The notes: generated by a model not told the origin, from the letters alone. Numbered from the stretch's first letter, positions 50,368 to 60,766 are shown. The stretch: DNA of 64,000 bases from DASRDR01 sp963812945 [NCBI: uncultured Candidatus Rokubacteria bacterium] (GCA_963812945.1 CAWEXD010000008.1:3038001-3102000); one strand, 5' to 3'. Made by a program: numbers and translations.

Positions 50368-51264
50368 ATGGCGGACGGTGTGGCGTTCATCGACGGCGAG
50401 TACGTGGCGGCTCACGAGGCGCGGATCCCGCTCTTCGACCTCGGGTTCACGCGCGGCGACGCGGTCTACGACACGGTGTCGGTGTGGCACGGGCGTTTCT
50501 TCCGGCTCGACGACCACGTCGCCCGGTTCCTCCGCTCGTGCGCGGGCGCGCGGCTCACCTGCCCGCATCCCCCGGAGGAGCTCAAGCGCATCCTGGCCGG
50601 GTGCGTGCACCGTGCGGGGCTGGAGGACGCGTACGTCCAGATGATCGTCACGCGCGGGGAGTTCGTGTCGATGACCAAGCGCGACCCCCGGCTCTGCCGG
50701 AACCGCTTCGTCGGCTTCGCGCTCCCCTACATCTGGATCGTCCCGCCCGAGCGCCAGGAGGTCGGCATCGACCTCGCGATGGTCGACAACCGCCGGACGC
50801 CGGCCGAGGCAATCGACCCGCGCGTCAAGAACTTCAACTGGATGGACCTCCAGCGCGGGCTCTTCGAGGCGCTCGACCGGGGCGCCGACACCGCGGTCCT
50901 CTGCACGCCGTCCGGGCAGCTCGCGGAGGGGCCGGGCTTCAACCTGTTCGTCGTGAAGGACGGCACGGTGTGGACGCCGCGCGGGAACGTCCTCGAGGGG
51001 ATCACGCGCCAGACCGTCCTCGACCTCGCGGCCGAGCTGGGCGTTCCCGCCCGGCAGGCGGACCTCCCGCCCGACGCGCTCCGGACGGCGGACGAGGCGT
51101 TCCTCTCGTCGACGGCGGGGGGGATCATGCCGGTCGCGCGGGTCGACGGGCGCCCGCTCGGGGCGGGCCGGCCCGGCCCCGTCACGACGCGCTTCCGGAC
51201 CCTCTACTGGGACAAGCGCGAGGCCGGCTGGCTCGGGACCCCGGTCAAGGACCTCGTGGCGTAG
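50368..51264 (+). CDS. Class IV aminotransferase (BCAT/D-amino acid transaminase-like)
   Basis: 298-aa PLP enzyme of fold type IV. It starts ADGVAFIDGEYVAAHEARIPLFDLGFTRGDAVYDTVSVW, has RLDDHVARFLRS, the PLP lysine in DPRVKNFNWMDLQ, LAEGPGFNLFVVKDG and GITRQTVLDLA. The start region DAVYDT fits branched-chain or D-amino-acid aminotransferase and 4-amino-4-deoxychorismate lyase; the (R)-selective transaminase group is also possible. Start ATG 50368 has AGGAGGG at 6 nt. Single gene divergent from the thiolase operon. Confidence 0.9.
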   Translation: MADGVAFIDGEYVAAHEARIPLFDLGFTRGDAVYDTVSVWHGRFFRLDDHVARFLRSCAGARLTCPHPPEELKRILAGCVHRAGLEDAYVQMIVTRGEFVSMTKRDPRLCRNRFVGFALPYIWIVPPERQEVGIDLAMVDNRRTPAEAIDPRVKNFNWMDLQRGLFEALDRGADTAVLCTPSGQLAEGPGFNLFVVKDGTVWTPRGNVLEGITRQTVLDLAAELGVPARQADLPPDALRTADEAFLSSTAGGIMPVARVDGRPLGAGRPGPVTTRFRTLYWDKREAGWLGTPVKDLVA

Positions 51265-51285
51265 CGCCGGCCGGCGGCGGCCGGT

Positions 51286-51612
51286 CTAGCCCTTGCCTTC
51301 CTCGCGGAGGCGCTTCCGCATCTCGCGCACCTCGTCGGCGGAGACTTCCTCGCGCGGACGCTGGCGGCGGTCCTCGATGACTTGAAAACCGCTCTCGTGG
51401 CCCATCAACGCCCGGAGCTGGTCGATCAGCTCGGGGTGGCCGCGCGCGACGATGAACGTCGTCCGGGCAGCATCGCTCGCGGCAGAGCGGTCGGCCGCAT
51501 GAGACGGGGTGGGATCCCCGGGCGACTCGCCCAGCGCGTCCACGGCGTCGCCGCAGATTCCGCAAGTGACCCGCAGCCACGGATGGGTGCAGTGCTGGCC
51601 CGGCTCCGCCAC
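51286..51612 (-). CDS. Hypothetical protein with cysteine ribbon and coiled basic tail
   Basis: 108 aa, GTG start at 51612 preceded by GGGAGG. The N-terminus has C and H residues like a zinc knuckle (QHCTHPWLRVTCGICGDAV). The middle part, ARTTFIVARGHPELIDQLRALMGHESGFQVIEDRRQRP, resembles short predicted regulatory domains ending in an Arg-rich DRR motif but I do not recognise a named one. The tail is helical and charged. Function unknown; no membrane segment. It is convergent with the aminotransferase. Confidence 0.5.
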   Translation of the reverse strand: MAEPGQHCTHPWLRVTCGICGDAVDALGESPGDPTPSHAADRSAASDAARTTFIVARGHPELIDQLRALMGHESGFQVIEDRRQRPREEVSADEVREMRKRLREEGKG

Positions 51613-51789
51613 TCGCGGCCTCCCTCGCGCGGCGCCGCCGCCGCACCCTGCCCCAGGTTCAGCCTCCGTCCGCCCTCGGCGCGACGAACGGCGCGATCGG
51701 ATGCCGCGTCTCGTTCGCGGGAGGCCCCCACGGCTGGCGCGAGTTTAGGGACCGCCCCAGAGCGTGTCAAGGTTTCCGCCTCCCGACCA

Positions 51790-52108
51790 TCACGACGGCG
51801 CGGCGGTGCAGACGGCCGCGCCCGCCGGCGAGTTGGTCCCGCGCGGGCACGCTTGGCAGGCCTCCAGCCCCGGCCGCGCCGCGAATCTCCCCGCGGGGCA
51901 GGCGGAGCAAGACCCCTGACCTTCGTTGGCCGCGAACCGCCCCTCCGGGCACTTGTCGCAGGCCGTGTTCCCGAACGCACGAGCCTTGCGATGTGAGGTA
52001 CTGGCCCGACGGGCAGGACGTGGCGGCGACCGCATCGCCGCCTTTAGCGAGCCACGCGCCCGCGGCGACGAGTCCGGCGAGCACGGCGAGCCTGGCCGTA
52101 GGCCGCAT
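51790..52108 (-). pseudogene. Secreted cysteine-repeat protein (ephrin-receptor-like repeats), frameshifted
   Basis: Two overlapping frames together make one protein. Frame 1 from ATG 52108 (AAGGAG upstream) gives a signal peptide (LAVLAGLVAAGAWLAKGG) and the first repeat CPSGQYLTSQGSCV, then runs wrong. Frame 2 takes up with CDKCPEGRFAANEGQGSCSACPAGRFAARPGLEACQACPRGT and stops at 51790. The repeats CxxCPxGxFAAxxG match GCC2/GCC3-type (ephrin-receptor-like) domains. A one-base shift near 51985 separates them. Either a real pseudogene or a sequence error; the intact form would be a ~105-aa exported Cys-rich protein. Confidence 0.6.
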
Positions 52109-52196
52109 GGCTCCGCTCCTTCTCAGCCCGGGAGGCCGGGCGGCGACGAAAGAGGCTACGCCAGGATCACTCGGAGCCCAGAGTGCGTGGAGGGCG

Positions 52197-52661
52197 TCAC
52201 GGCACGGGGAGGCCCCGCCGGGCCAGCTCCGCCTCGAGGTGGAGCGGCCGCGTGCCGATCGGCTTCCCGTCCGGCACCGTCCAGAAGACCTCGAACTCGA
52301 GCCCGTCCGGGTCCTTGGCGTAGAGGGACAGGCTCACGCCGTGATCCGACTGGCCGACGAACGCCCCGACCTCCATCAGACGTTGACGGGCGCGCGCCAG
52401 GTCGGTGAGCTCGCCGACCTCCCACGCGGAGTGGTACATGCGCGCGACGCGCTCGTCGGGCGGCGGAACGCCCCGCTGCTCGAACAGCCCGAGGTGATGG
52501 TCGTCGGGTGTGCCGGGGATCTTCAGGAACGCCGCGTTCGGGTACCGGACCTTGACCTCGAAGCCCAGCACGTCCCTGTAGAACCGCACGCTGCGCTCGA
52601 CGTCCGACACGAAGAGGACCAGGTGCTGCAATCGCCGGAGGCCGATCCCGTTCCCAGTCAT
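52197..52661 (-). CDS. VOC family (glyoxalase/dioxygenase-like) protein
   Basis: 154-aa vicinal-oxygen-chelate fold protein. Repeat 1: LRRLQHLVLFVSDVERSVRFYRDVLGFEVKVRYPNAAFLKIPG (first metal His, QHL). Repeat 2: ARMYHSAWEVGELTDLARARQRLMEVGAFVGQSDHGVSLSLYAKDPDGLEFEVFW (second His and the metal Glu in LEFEVF). The three ligands H, H, E are kept, so it is probably an active dioxygenase, lyase or glyoxalase rather than a resistance binder. Start ATG 52661 with AGGAG. Follows the 2-hydroxy-acid oxidase by 17 bp; both likely share one pathway. Confidence 0.88.
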   Translation of the reverse strand: MTGNGIGLRRLQHLVLFVSDVERSVRFYRDVLGFEVKVRYPNAAFLKIPGTPDDHHLGLFEQRGVPPPDERVARMYHSAWEVGELTDLARARQRLMEVGAFVGQSDHGVSLSLYAKDPDGLEFEVFWTVPDGKPIGTRPLHLEAELARRGLPVP

Positions 52662-52678
52662 CGCGAGGCTCCTCTCCG

Positions 52679-53818
52679 TCACGCCATCCGCGGCGCCACC
52701 GCCGCGCGGTCGAGCTGCCCGAGCGTGGGCCGGCCGATGAGGGCGAGGGTGCGGTCGATCTCCTTCGAGAGGATCTCGATCGCCAGCTCCACGCCCCGCT
52801 CGCCGAGCGCGGCCACGCCGTAGTTGAACGCCTTGCCGATCATGCAGGCGCGCGCGCCCAGCGCGAGCGCCTTCACCACGTCCGAGCCGCGCCGGACGCC
52901 GCCGTCGAGGATCACCTCGGCCCGCCCCTCCACGGCGTCGACGATCTCCGGCAGCACCTCGATCGGCGAGGGCGCGTGGTCGAGCTGGCGGCCGCCGTGG
53001 TTCGAGACGATGATCGCCTCGATGCCGCGGTCGGCGGCCAGGCGGGCGTCGTGGGCGGACATGATGCCCTTGAGCGCGATCGGCCCCGGCCAGATGGAGC
53101 GGTACCAGTCGACGTCGGCCCACGTGATGGAGGCGCTGAACTGCTTGGTGGTGAAGGCGGCCAGCGAGATGGCGTCGTGCTCCACCCCCGGCATCCCGAC
53201 GAAGTTGCCGAAGGTCGGCCGGGGGTGAGTCAGGAAGGCGCGGAGCCAGGAGGGCCGGCGCAGCGTGTCGAGCACGTTCCGCACGGTGATCCGGGGCGGG
53301 AGGACGAGGCCGCTCCGCACGTCGCGCTCGCGCTGGCCCAGGACCGGCGTGTCGACCGTCACGACCAGCGCCCGGTAGCCGGCCGCCTTGGCGCGCTCGA
53401 TCAGCATCCGCACGATCTCGCGGTCCCGCCACACGTAGAGCTGGTACCAGATGGGCCCGGTCGCCGCCTCGGCGATCTCCTCCATCGGGCAGATCGACAT
53501 GGTGCTCGCCGTGTAGATGACGCCCTTCCGGCCGGCCGCGCGGGCGGCCACCGCCTCGCCCCGCGGCCAGAACATCCCGGTGAAGCCCGTCGGAGCGAGG
53601 ATCAGCGGTGACGCGATCGGGATGCCGAGGACGGTGGTGGACTGGTCGCGGCGGCTCACGTCCACCAGGGCCCGGGGCTGGAAGCGGTAGCGCCCGAAGT
53701 CGGCGGAGTTGCCGCGCATCGTGACCTCGTCCTCGGCGCCGCCGTCGATGTAGTCGAAGAGCGGCCGCGGCAGCCGCCGGAGAGCCGCCGTCCTGAGGTC
53801 CTCGATCGTGACGATCAT
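52679..53818 (-). CDS. FMN-dependent alpha-hydroxy-acid oxidizing protein
   Basis: 379-aa member of the lactate/glycolate/mandelate oxidase family, which oxidises an L-2-hydroxy acid to a 2-keto acid. The start EDLRTAALRRLPRPLFDYIDGGAEDEVTMRGN is typical (Tyr and Asn motif), with QLYVWRDREI, TVDTPVLGQRERDVRSG, the FMN/catalytic block IIVSNHGGRQLDHAPSP (His, Arg) and VILDGGVRRGSDVVKALALGARACMIGKAFNYG. The mid-region loop (DVRSGLVLPP) resembles lactate 2-monooxygenase/LldD-like forms. Start ATG 53818. Heads an operon with the VOC protein. Confidence 0.92.
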   Translation of the reverse strand: MIVTIEDLRTAALRRLPRPLFDYIDGGAEDEVTMRGNSADFGRYRFQPRALVDVSRRDQSTTVLGIPIASPLILAPTGFTGMFWPRGEAVAARAAGRKGVIYTASTMSICPMEEIAEAATGPIWYQLYVWRDREIVRMLIERAKAAGYRALVVTVDTPVLGQRERDVRSGLVLPPRITVRNVLDTLRRPSWLRAFLTHPRPTFGNFVGMPGVEHDAISLAAFTTKQFSASITWADVDWYRSIWPGPIALKGIMSAHDARLAADRGIEAIIVSNHGGRQLDHAPSPIEVLPEIVDAVEGRAEVILDGGVRRGSDVVKALALGARACMIGKAFNYGVAALGERGVELAIEILSKEIDRTLALIGRPTLGQLDRAAVAPRMA

Positions 53819-53882
53819 GGCGTGAGTTTACTCCCTCGGACGCGCAGGCCACGAGGCCGGGTACGTTCAGACGACGGATCCC

Positions 53883-53916
53883 TTGACGACGCCAGTATAT
53901 GGAGTAGAGTTAACAT
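53883..53916 (+). promoter_or_regulatory. AT-rich promoter of the MazEF-like operon
   Basis: A -35-like TTGACG (53883-53888) and -10-like TAGAGT (53905-53910) lie 16 bp apart in an AT-rich island (53895-53940) in otherwise GC-rich DNA. The symmetric GTTAAC (53909-53914) and a nearby AGTAAC could be half-sites for the RHH antitoxin. Read by eye. Confidence 0.4.
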
Positions 53917-53943
53917 AAATCATAGTAACAGAGGTACACAACG

Positions 53944-54249
53944 ATGCCCGAGCCTGGGCGCCCGTACGAGGTGATCAGCGTGTCCCTCCCGAGGGACCTC
54001 GTCGCGCGCGTCAACGAGATCGTCCCCAGGACGCGGCGGAGCCGGGTCATCCGCGACCTCTTGTCCTCCTTCGTCGAGTCCGTGAGCCGGAAGCGGGTCG
54101 CCGAGGAGTACCGGCGCTATTACGCGCGCCGTCCGCGGCGGGAGGTCGAGGAGGAGCGGGACCTGCTCGTCGAGTGGGAGATCAGCGACGCGGAGGTGTC
54201 GGCGATTCTCGAGCGAGAGGAATCCCGTGGTCGTCGCGCGACGCGGTGA
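53944..54249 (+). CDS. Ribbon-helix-helix antitoxin (MazE/CopG-like)
   Basis: 101-aa antitoxin. The N-terminus EVISVSLPRDLVARVNEIVPRTRRSRVIRDLL is a ribbon-helix-helix DNA-binding fold (beta strand SVSLP then two helices). The C-terminal acidic and basic helical region (EEERDLLVEWEISDAEVSAILEREE) is the toxin-binding tail. It overlaps the toxin gene by 23 bp. A strong AT-rich promoter precedes it. It should repress its own operon together with the toxin. Confidence 0.85.
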   Translation: MPEPGRPYEVISVSLPRDLVARVNEIVPRTRRSRVIRDLLSSFVESVSRKRVAEEYRRYYARRPRREVEEERDLLVEWEISDAEVSAILEREESRGRRATR

Positions 54250-54571
54250 CGTCGTGCTTGCCAGCCTCGACCCCACGGTCGGGGTGGAGATCCGGAAGAC
54301 CCGGCCCGTCGTCGTGGTGTCCAACGACCACATCAACGAGCTGAGCCAGCTTGCCGTAGTGGTGCCACTGACGAAGAACACGTCCTACCTGTCCCCCAGC
54401 CATGTGGTCGTCCCCAAGGGCACCGCGGGCCTCAGCGTCGCCTCCAAGGCGTTGACGGAGCAGATCAAGGCGGTCGACAAGCGCCGCCTCGTGCGGCGCG
54501 TGGGCAGCCTGCCCGCGCATCTCGTGGCTCAGATCGATCGAGCGCTCAGAACCACGCTCGCCCTGCGCTGA
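54227..54571 (+). CDS. MazF/PemK-type mRNA interferase toxin
   Basis: 114-aa endoribonuclease of the MazF/PemK superfamily. It has ARRGDVVLASLDPTVGVEIRKTRPVVVVSNDHIN (conserved GDVV...RPVVV core), LAVVVPLTKN, and the ALTEQIKAVDKRRL helix with the catalytic Arg and Thr positions of the family. Start GTG 54227 has GAGAGGAA upstream and overlaps the antitoxin gene by 23 bp. Third toxin-antitoxin system in the window. Cuts mRNA at short recognition sites in other members; the motif here is unknown. Confidence 0.9.
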   Translation: MVVARRGDVVLASLDPTVGVEIRKTRPVVVVSNDHINELSQLAVVVPLTKNTSYLSPSHVVVPKGTAGLSVASKALTEQIKAVDKRRLVRRVGSLPAHLVAQIDRALRTTLALR

Positions 54572-54641
54572 CACGGTTCATGCCCGGAGCCCCTGTGCCG
54601 AAGCTCCGCGTGACGTCGGGCGGGCCGTGCGCGGCCCGAAG

Positions 54642-55235
54642 TCACGGGCCGCGCTTCCGGCGGCCGGACTTGCGCCTCGCCACCCGGGTCGGACGCCTTG
54701 GGCGCGCCGGCCGAGAGGCCTTGGCCCTGGCCTTCAGGAGGCCGCGGATGTAGGACGCCTCGCCGGCATGCTGGTGGCAGTCCGCGAGGATGCTCAGGAG
54801 CCGCACGCCGACCGTGGGCCGCGGCGTGTACCAGGACTCGTCCAGCTCGCGATCCAGGGCCGCCGGCGTGAGGACGGCCAGGTACTCCTTGGTCCGCTCC
54901 GTGACCGCGCGCAGGTAGTCGAGCTGGACCTTCGCGCTCGGGGACCGGAAGGCCCTCACCTGCTCCGGCGTGTGTCCGTACCCCGAGTCCTCGTGGTCCG
55001 GCGGGCGGTCGAACTTCCGGTGCCAGCCATCGCGCACCCAGAGGTCCGCCTGGCCCATGAGGTCGGCGATCTGCCCGTCCTGGACGCGCGTGAGATGCCA
55101 GACGGTCCAGCCGAGGGGGTTACAGCCGGGACCTGGCGGCCAGTCGAGATCCGCGGCGCGCACGCCCGACAGGGCCTCCTCCGCGAGGTCCGGCAAACGC
55201 TCGAACCCGTCGACCACGAGCTCCCGCCACTCCAC
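54642..55235 (-). CDS. DinB superfamily protein
   Basis: 197-aa helical bundle. The motifs are [20 protein letters not shown] (first metal His) and [22 protein letters not shown] (second and third His), the DinB_2 triad. A basic C-terminal tail of about 30 residues ([18 protein letters not shown]) is unusual and could bind nucleic acid. Start GTG 55235 has AGGAGGACG at suitable spacing. Some members are thiol-dependent S-transferases; the function here is unknown. It is not adjacent to a co-directional partner. Confidence 0.82.
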   Translation of the reverse strand: MEWRELVVDGFERLPDLAEEALSGVRAADLDWPPGPGCNPLGWTVWHLTRVQDGQIADLMGQADLWVRDGWHRKFDRPPDHEDSGYGHTPEQVRAFRSPSAKVQLDYLRAVTERTKEYLAVLTPAALDRELDESWYTPRPTVGVRLLSILADCHQHAGEASYIRGLLKARAKASRPARPRRPTRVARRKSGRRKRGP

Positions 55236-55322
55236 GGCGTCCTCCTTGGATCGGAATCGTGAGGTCCGCGGCGAGTGTAGGAACCGGCGCCGGCGGGTGT
55301 CAAGGCGCCGGCGGGGTCGCGG

Positions 55323-56012
<690 letters not shown>

Positions 56013-56198
56013 CGGCCGGCTCGCTCGCCCCGCCCGGTCAGCTCCCGGCCTCCTCGCCGAACGCCGGCAAGCGGCCTCACCCTGGCGACCAGCACGCCCG
56101 CCGGTCTCGCCGAGAGATCCGCGTCAGGTGGTCCTGCACGCGGGCATGATACCGCCGGTCAGGTCACACGACGCCCACGGACCTGGCGCGCGCCGGCC

Positions 56199-57626
<1,428 letters not shown>

Positions 57627-57636
57627 GGCTTCTACC

Positions 57637-58023
57637 TCAGTCGCGGTCGAACGCCTGCGCGGTGAGGCGCAGGAGCTCGCCGGGGTCGAAGGGCTTCAGC
57701 ATGAACTCGTCGGCGCCACGGGCGCGGCACGCCTCGCGGAGGGGACGGTTCGGGGAGCCGGTGAGCACGATCACCCGGGCGGCAGGCGCCGCCTGCCGGA
57801 TCTCCGGCAGGGCCTCGTAGCCGCCGAGCCGCGGCATCTTGAGGTCGAGGATGATGCAGCCCGGTCGGGTCGCGCGGGCCTGGGCGAGCGCCTCGATCCC
57901 GTCCCGCGCGGTGAGGACCCGGTAGCCGGCGGCGGCCAGCCGGTCGGAGACGATCTGGAGGAGATCCGCCTCGTCGTCGACGACCAGGACGACTCGGTCC
58001 CCGCCGCCGGCGACGTCCGTCAT
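57637..58023 (-). CDS. Single-domain response regulator (receiver)
   Basis: 128-aa CheY-like receiver. Residues: acidic pocket VLVVDDEADLL, phospho-Asp in CIILDLKMPRLGG, Thr/Ser in VIVLTGS and the Lys in FMLKPFDPGEL. No output domain. It overlaps the histidine kinase gene upstream by ATGA and precedes the sigma54 regulator. It may act as a phosphate shuttle or sink between the two. Confidence 0.93.
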   Translation of the reverse strand: MTDVAGGGDRVVLVVDDEADLLQIVSDRLAAAGYRVLTARDGIEALAQARATRPGCIILDLKMPRLGGYEALPEIRQAAPAARVIVLTGSPNRPLREACRARGADEFMLKPFDPGELLRLTAQAFDRD

Positions 58024-59378
58024 GTGCCCGTCCCGCCCGCCGCCGGCAGGAGCACCACGAAGGCCGCCCCGCGGCCCGGCGCGTCCTCCACCCAGATCCG
58101 GCCGCCATGGAGCTCGACGAGGTGCCGGGCGATCGTCAGGCCCAGCCCGGTGCCGGGCGGACGGTCCCCTTCGACCCGGCCGACCTGGTAGAACTTGTCG
58201 AACACGCGCTCGCGCTCGGCGGACGGGATGCCCGGACCAGTGTCCCGGACCGTGAAGCGCACCAGTCCCGCCCCCTCATCGGCGACCCTGACCGACACCT
58301 GGCCTCCCCGAGGGCTGAACTTTACGGCGTTCGCGAGGAGGTTCGTCAGGACCTGGTGCGCCTTGTCCGGATCCGCCCAGACCGGCAGGCAGGCGGGCAC
58401 ATCGACGGTCACCTGGACGCGCCGCTGATCCGCGAGGTGTCGGAGCCCGTCGAGCGCGTCGCTGACGAGGTCGGCGACCGGGAGCGACTGCGGGGCGAGC
58501 TCGATCTTCCCGGCCTCGATGCGGGTGAGGTCGAGGAGATCCGACACCATGCGGCCGAGCCGGTCGGCGTTGTCGCGGACGCGCCCGAGGTAGTGGCGAG
58601 GCTTCTCGGTGAGCGGCCCGGCCACGCCGTCCAGGAGGTTGTCGACGTAGCCCTTGACGGCGGCCAGCGGGGTCCTGAGCTCGTGAGAGACGTTGCCGAG
58701 GAAGTCCGACTTGAGCTGATCCACCTCGCGGAGCCGGGCGTGGGACGCCTCGAGCTCCCGGTACGTGGCCTCGAGCTGGGCCGTCCGCTCGTGCACCTTG
58801 GCCTCGAGCTGCGAGGCCGACTCCTGGAGCCGGCGGTAGAGATGCGCGTTCTGGATCACCACCGCGGCCTGGGCCGCGAAGACCGTCACCAGACGGACGT
58901 CGTTCTCCGACAGGCCCCCGGGCTTGTTGGCGATCGAGATCTTCCCGACGAACCGGCCCTCGTGGACCAGGGGGATCTCGGTCAGGTTGTAGACCCCGAA
59001 CGGGCGGAGGAACGCGCGCTGCTCCTCGTTGAACTCCTCCGGGCGCTTGTTCACCATCGGGCCCCGCTGCCGGAAGTTCCAGGCGGGCCGGAGGGCGTCC
59101 GCGGGGTAGCGGACCTTCTTGAGCAGCTCGTCCGCGACGTTGTGGCCCGGCCACTGGCAGACGAACTCGCGCGTCTCCGGCTCGTAGAGCGAGATGACGC
59201 ACTTCTCGCACCCGACGAGCTCGGCCAGCTGGCGGGTGAGCCGGCCGTAGGTCTCCCGTATGTCGGTCATGGCCTCGAAGGCCCGCGAGATCTCCTCGAG
59301 GCCTTCGAGCTCCCGGTAGCTCCGGCGAGGCCGGACGAGCCGCCGGACGCGGCCGAGCACGGCGGTCAGGCCGCCCAT
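58020..59378 (-). CDS. GAF domain sensor histidine kinase
   Basis: 452-aa cytoplasmic kinase. The N-terminal GAF domain (~residues 35-190) includes CEKCVISLYEPETREFVCQWPGHN and PLVHEGRFVGKISIANKPGG. A coiled coil (~190-240, LQESASQLEAKVHERTAQLEATYRELEAS) leads to HisKA with SHELRTPLAAVKGY (phospho-His) and HATPase_c with NLLANAVKFSPRGG, DTGPGIP and GTGLGLTIARHLVELHGG. No membrane segment. First gene of a leftward three-gene signalling operon (kinase, REC, NtrC-type). The ligand of GAF is unknown; the three cysteines near its start could sense redox or metal. Confidence 0.95.
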   Translation of the reverse strand: MGGLTAVLGRVRRLVRPRRSYRELEGLEEISRAFEAMTDIRETYGRLTRQLAELVGCEKCVISLYEPETREFVCQWPGHNVADELLKKVRYPADALRPAWNFRQRGPMVNKRPEEFNEEQRAFLRPFGVYNLTEIPLVHEGRFVGKISIANKPGGLSENDVRLVTVFAAQAAVVIQNAHLYRRLQESASQLEAKVHERTAQLEATYRELEASHARLREVDQLKSDFLGNVSHELRTPLAAVKGYVDNLLDGVAGPLTEKPRHYLGRVRDNADRLGRMVSDLLDLTRIEAGKIELAPQSLPVADLVSDALDGLRHLADQRRVQVTVDVPACLPVWADPDKAHQVLTNLLANAVKFSPRGGQVSVRVADEGAGLVRFTVRDTGPGIPSAERERVFDKFYQVGRVEGDRPPGTGLGLTIARHLVELHGGRIWVEDAPGRGAAFVVLLPAAGGTGT

Positions 59379-59519
59379 GCCCTACCCGGGCCGGCGGCGG
59401 ACCCCCAGGCCCCCCCGGCGTGACGGCCTAGCGACTCGCTTCCGGATCGAGGCCATGGGCGGGGGGCCCATCGTCGGCGCGCGCAGTCCCGGCGCCCGGC
59501 TACGGGGTGCCCGAACGCA

Positions 59520-59551
59520 CGAGGGGCGTCACCTCGCGGTGACGCCCCTCG
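59520..59551 (-). terminator. Perfect hairpin downstream of the ferredoxin gene
   Basis: CGAGGGGCGTCACC / GGTGACGCCCCTCG makes a perfect 14-bp stem with loop TCGC, 43-75 bp after the ferredoxin stop on the same strand and before the kinase start. No T-run follows, but the stem is the strongest in this region and likely ends the ferredoxin transcript. Confidence 0.55.
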
Positions 59552-59594
59552 CTGCGCGTCGGTCCGGCCGCGCGGGCGGCCGTGGCGCCAGTCG

Positions 59595-59861
59595 CTAGTT
59601 CTTGGTCGCCGGCTTGGCCTCCGGGTGCTCCTTGAACCAGTCCTTGTTGATGCCGATGAACTGCTTCCACTGGTCGGGCGTCTCGTCCTCGGCGAAGATC
59701 GCCTTGACCGGGCACACCGGCTCGCAGGCGCCGCAGTCGATGCATTCCTCAGGGTGGATGTACAGCATCGTGTCACCCTCGTAGATGCAGTCAACCGGGC
59801 AGACCTCCACGCAGGCCTTGTCCTTCACGCCGATGCACGGCTCGGCAATGATGTAGGGCAT
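59595..59861 (-). CDS. fdxA: 7Fe-type ferredoxin
   Basis: 88-aa ferredoxin with two cluster sites. Cysteines follow FdxA of Azotobacter-type 7Fe proteins: C9, C17, C21 and C25 (EPCIGVKDKACVEVCPVDC), then C40, C43, C46, C50 (CIDCGACEPVCP). The extra C25 and the spacing suggest one [3Fe-4S] and one [4Fe-4S] cluster. The tail has the usual W-K-F region (DQWKQFIGINKDWF). Start ATG 59861. Monocistronic with its own promoter and a downstream hairpin. Electron carrier for oxidoreductases. Confidence 0.9.
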   Translation of the reverse strand: MPYIIAEPCIGVKDKACVEVCPVDCIYEGDTMLYIHPEECIDCGACEPVCPVKAIFAEDETPDQWKQFIGINKDWFKEHPEAKPATKN

Positions 59862-59946
59862 CGAGTCCTCCCCGAGGTGGTATCGGAGCGTCGGTGAGCG
59901 TTCCGCGATCCCTGGACGCGGAACAACCCCGCGCCGGACCGGTCAT

Positions 59947-59975
59947 CTTCTACTATGCGCTGGACCTCGTGTCAA
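59947..59975 (-). promoter_or_regulatory. Promoter of the ferredoxin gene
   Basis: Minus-strand -35 TTGACA (59975-59970) and -10-like TAGAAG (59952-59947) are separated by exactly 17 bp. They lie about 90 bp upstream of the ferredoxin ATG. The -35 is a perfect consensus. Confidence 0.5.
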
Positions 59976-60217
59976 GCACGGCGCGAGGCCCAACCCCCCG
60001 GTCCGATTGCCCCTTTCCGACTCGCCAGGACTCGATGCCGCACGCCGCCGGCCCGGTCGGGGCCCCTGCGCCAGGCCTCCGACCGCTCCGGCTGCTACGG
60101 CAACGCGGTATCCGAAGTGCAACGCGAGTGCCACGAATCGGGTGCGAGCGATTCCGCGCGGATACACTGGAGGAGGCGCCGGACACCCGCCGGACTGCAC
60201 ACTTTCCGGTGCACCCC

Positions 60218-60235
60218 TGCACTGTTTTCAGTGCA
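60218..60235. repeat. Perfect hairpin TGCACTG-TTTT-CAGTGCA within a direct-repeat pair
   Basis: A 7-bp stem with TTTT loop. It is embedded in two copies of GTGCACCCCT (60209-60218 and 60231-60240), 22 bp apart, so the same bases can form either a hairpin or tandem protein sites. Possible operator for a dimeric regulator or an RNA structural element. Confidence 0.5.
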
Positions 60236-60414
60236 CCCCTCCTGGACCCGCCGTCCGGCCGCTCTCAACGCTGCTCACACCCCACTTGTGAGCGGTGCGC
60301 ACGACGCGCACTTTCATCATCACGGCGCCGCGATGCGGGCCACGTGGGGCGACCGGCCCTGGGGCGAGCCTACCCGGCGGAGCGCCGCAGGTCATCGCCC
60401 TCCGGGCCTGCCCC

Positions 60415-60436
60415 ACTGCACAAGAAACAGTGCAGT
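60415..60436. repeat. Inverted repeat ACTGCAC-(8 nt)-GTGCAGT
   Basis: Perfect 7-bp arms separated by 8 nt. The arm sequence is the same dyad (GTGCAGT/ACTGCAC) found in the hairpin at 60218, 180 bp away, which suggests a recurring operator or RNA motif in this non-coding region. Confidence 0.45.
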
Positions 60437-60766
60437 CGGTCCAACGGCCGGACGAAGCCGCCATCGCGCCCGCGATGGAAAAGGGCGCGGCGGACCGTGG
60501 CTTTTGGGCCTCGACGCCGACGGGCCGGACGCCTGGCCCTCTTCTTGCCTTCCCCTTGCCGCGCGATCCGCCGCGACTCCTGGCCGCATGTATCGCATTC
60601 GACACGAGGAGGATGATTCGTGATCCCCTCCCAGCGTCCGAATCTCCCGGCGCTCTCGGGTCTGGGCCTCGCCGTGGCATCCGGCCAGGCCACTCAGCAC
60701 CACAACCCTCCGCGCAGGTCCCGTCCAGTCTCGCGTCAGGTCTGTCCGCCGGATCGGAGGCACCCC

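Larger units (their letters stand above)
59976..60766. other. Non-coding stretch of ~0.8 kb between ferredoxin and the secreted-protein genes
   Basis: No gene is supported on either strand; possible frames look like composition artefacts. The stretch holds two perfect 7-bp inverted repeats built from the same TGCACTG/ACTGCAC-type sequence (see repeat entries), a 22-bp-period repeat of GTGCACCCCT at 60209 and 60231, and GTGCGCAC near 60296. It may hold an untranslated leader or small RNA. Undetermined. Confidence 0.4.
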
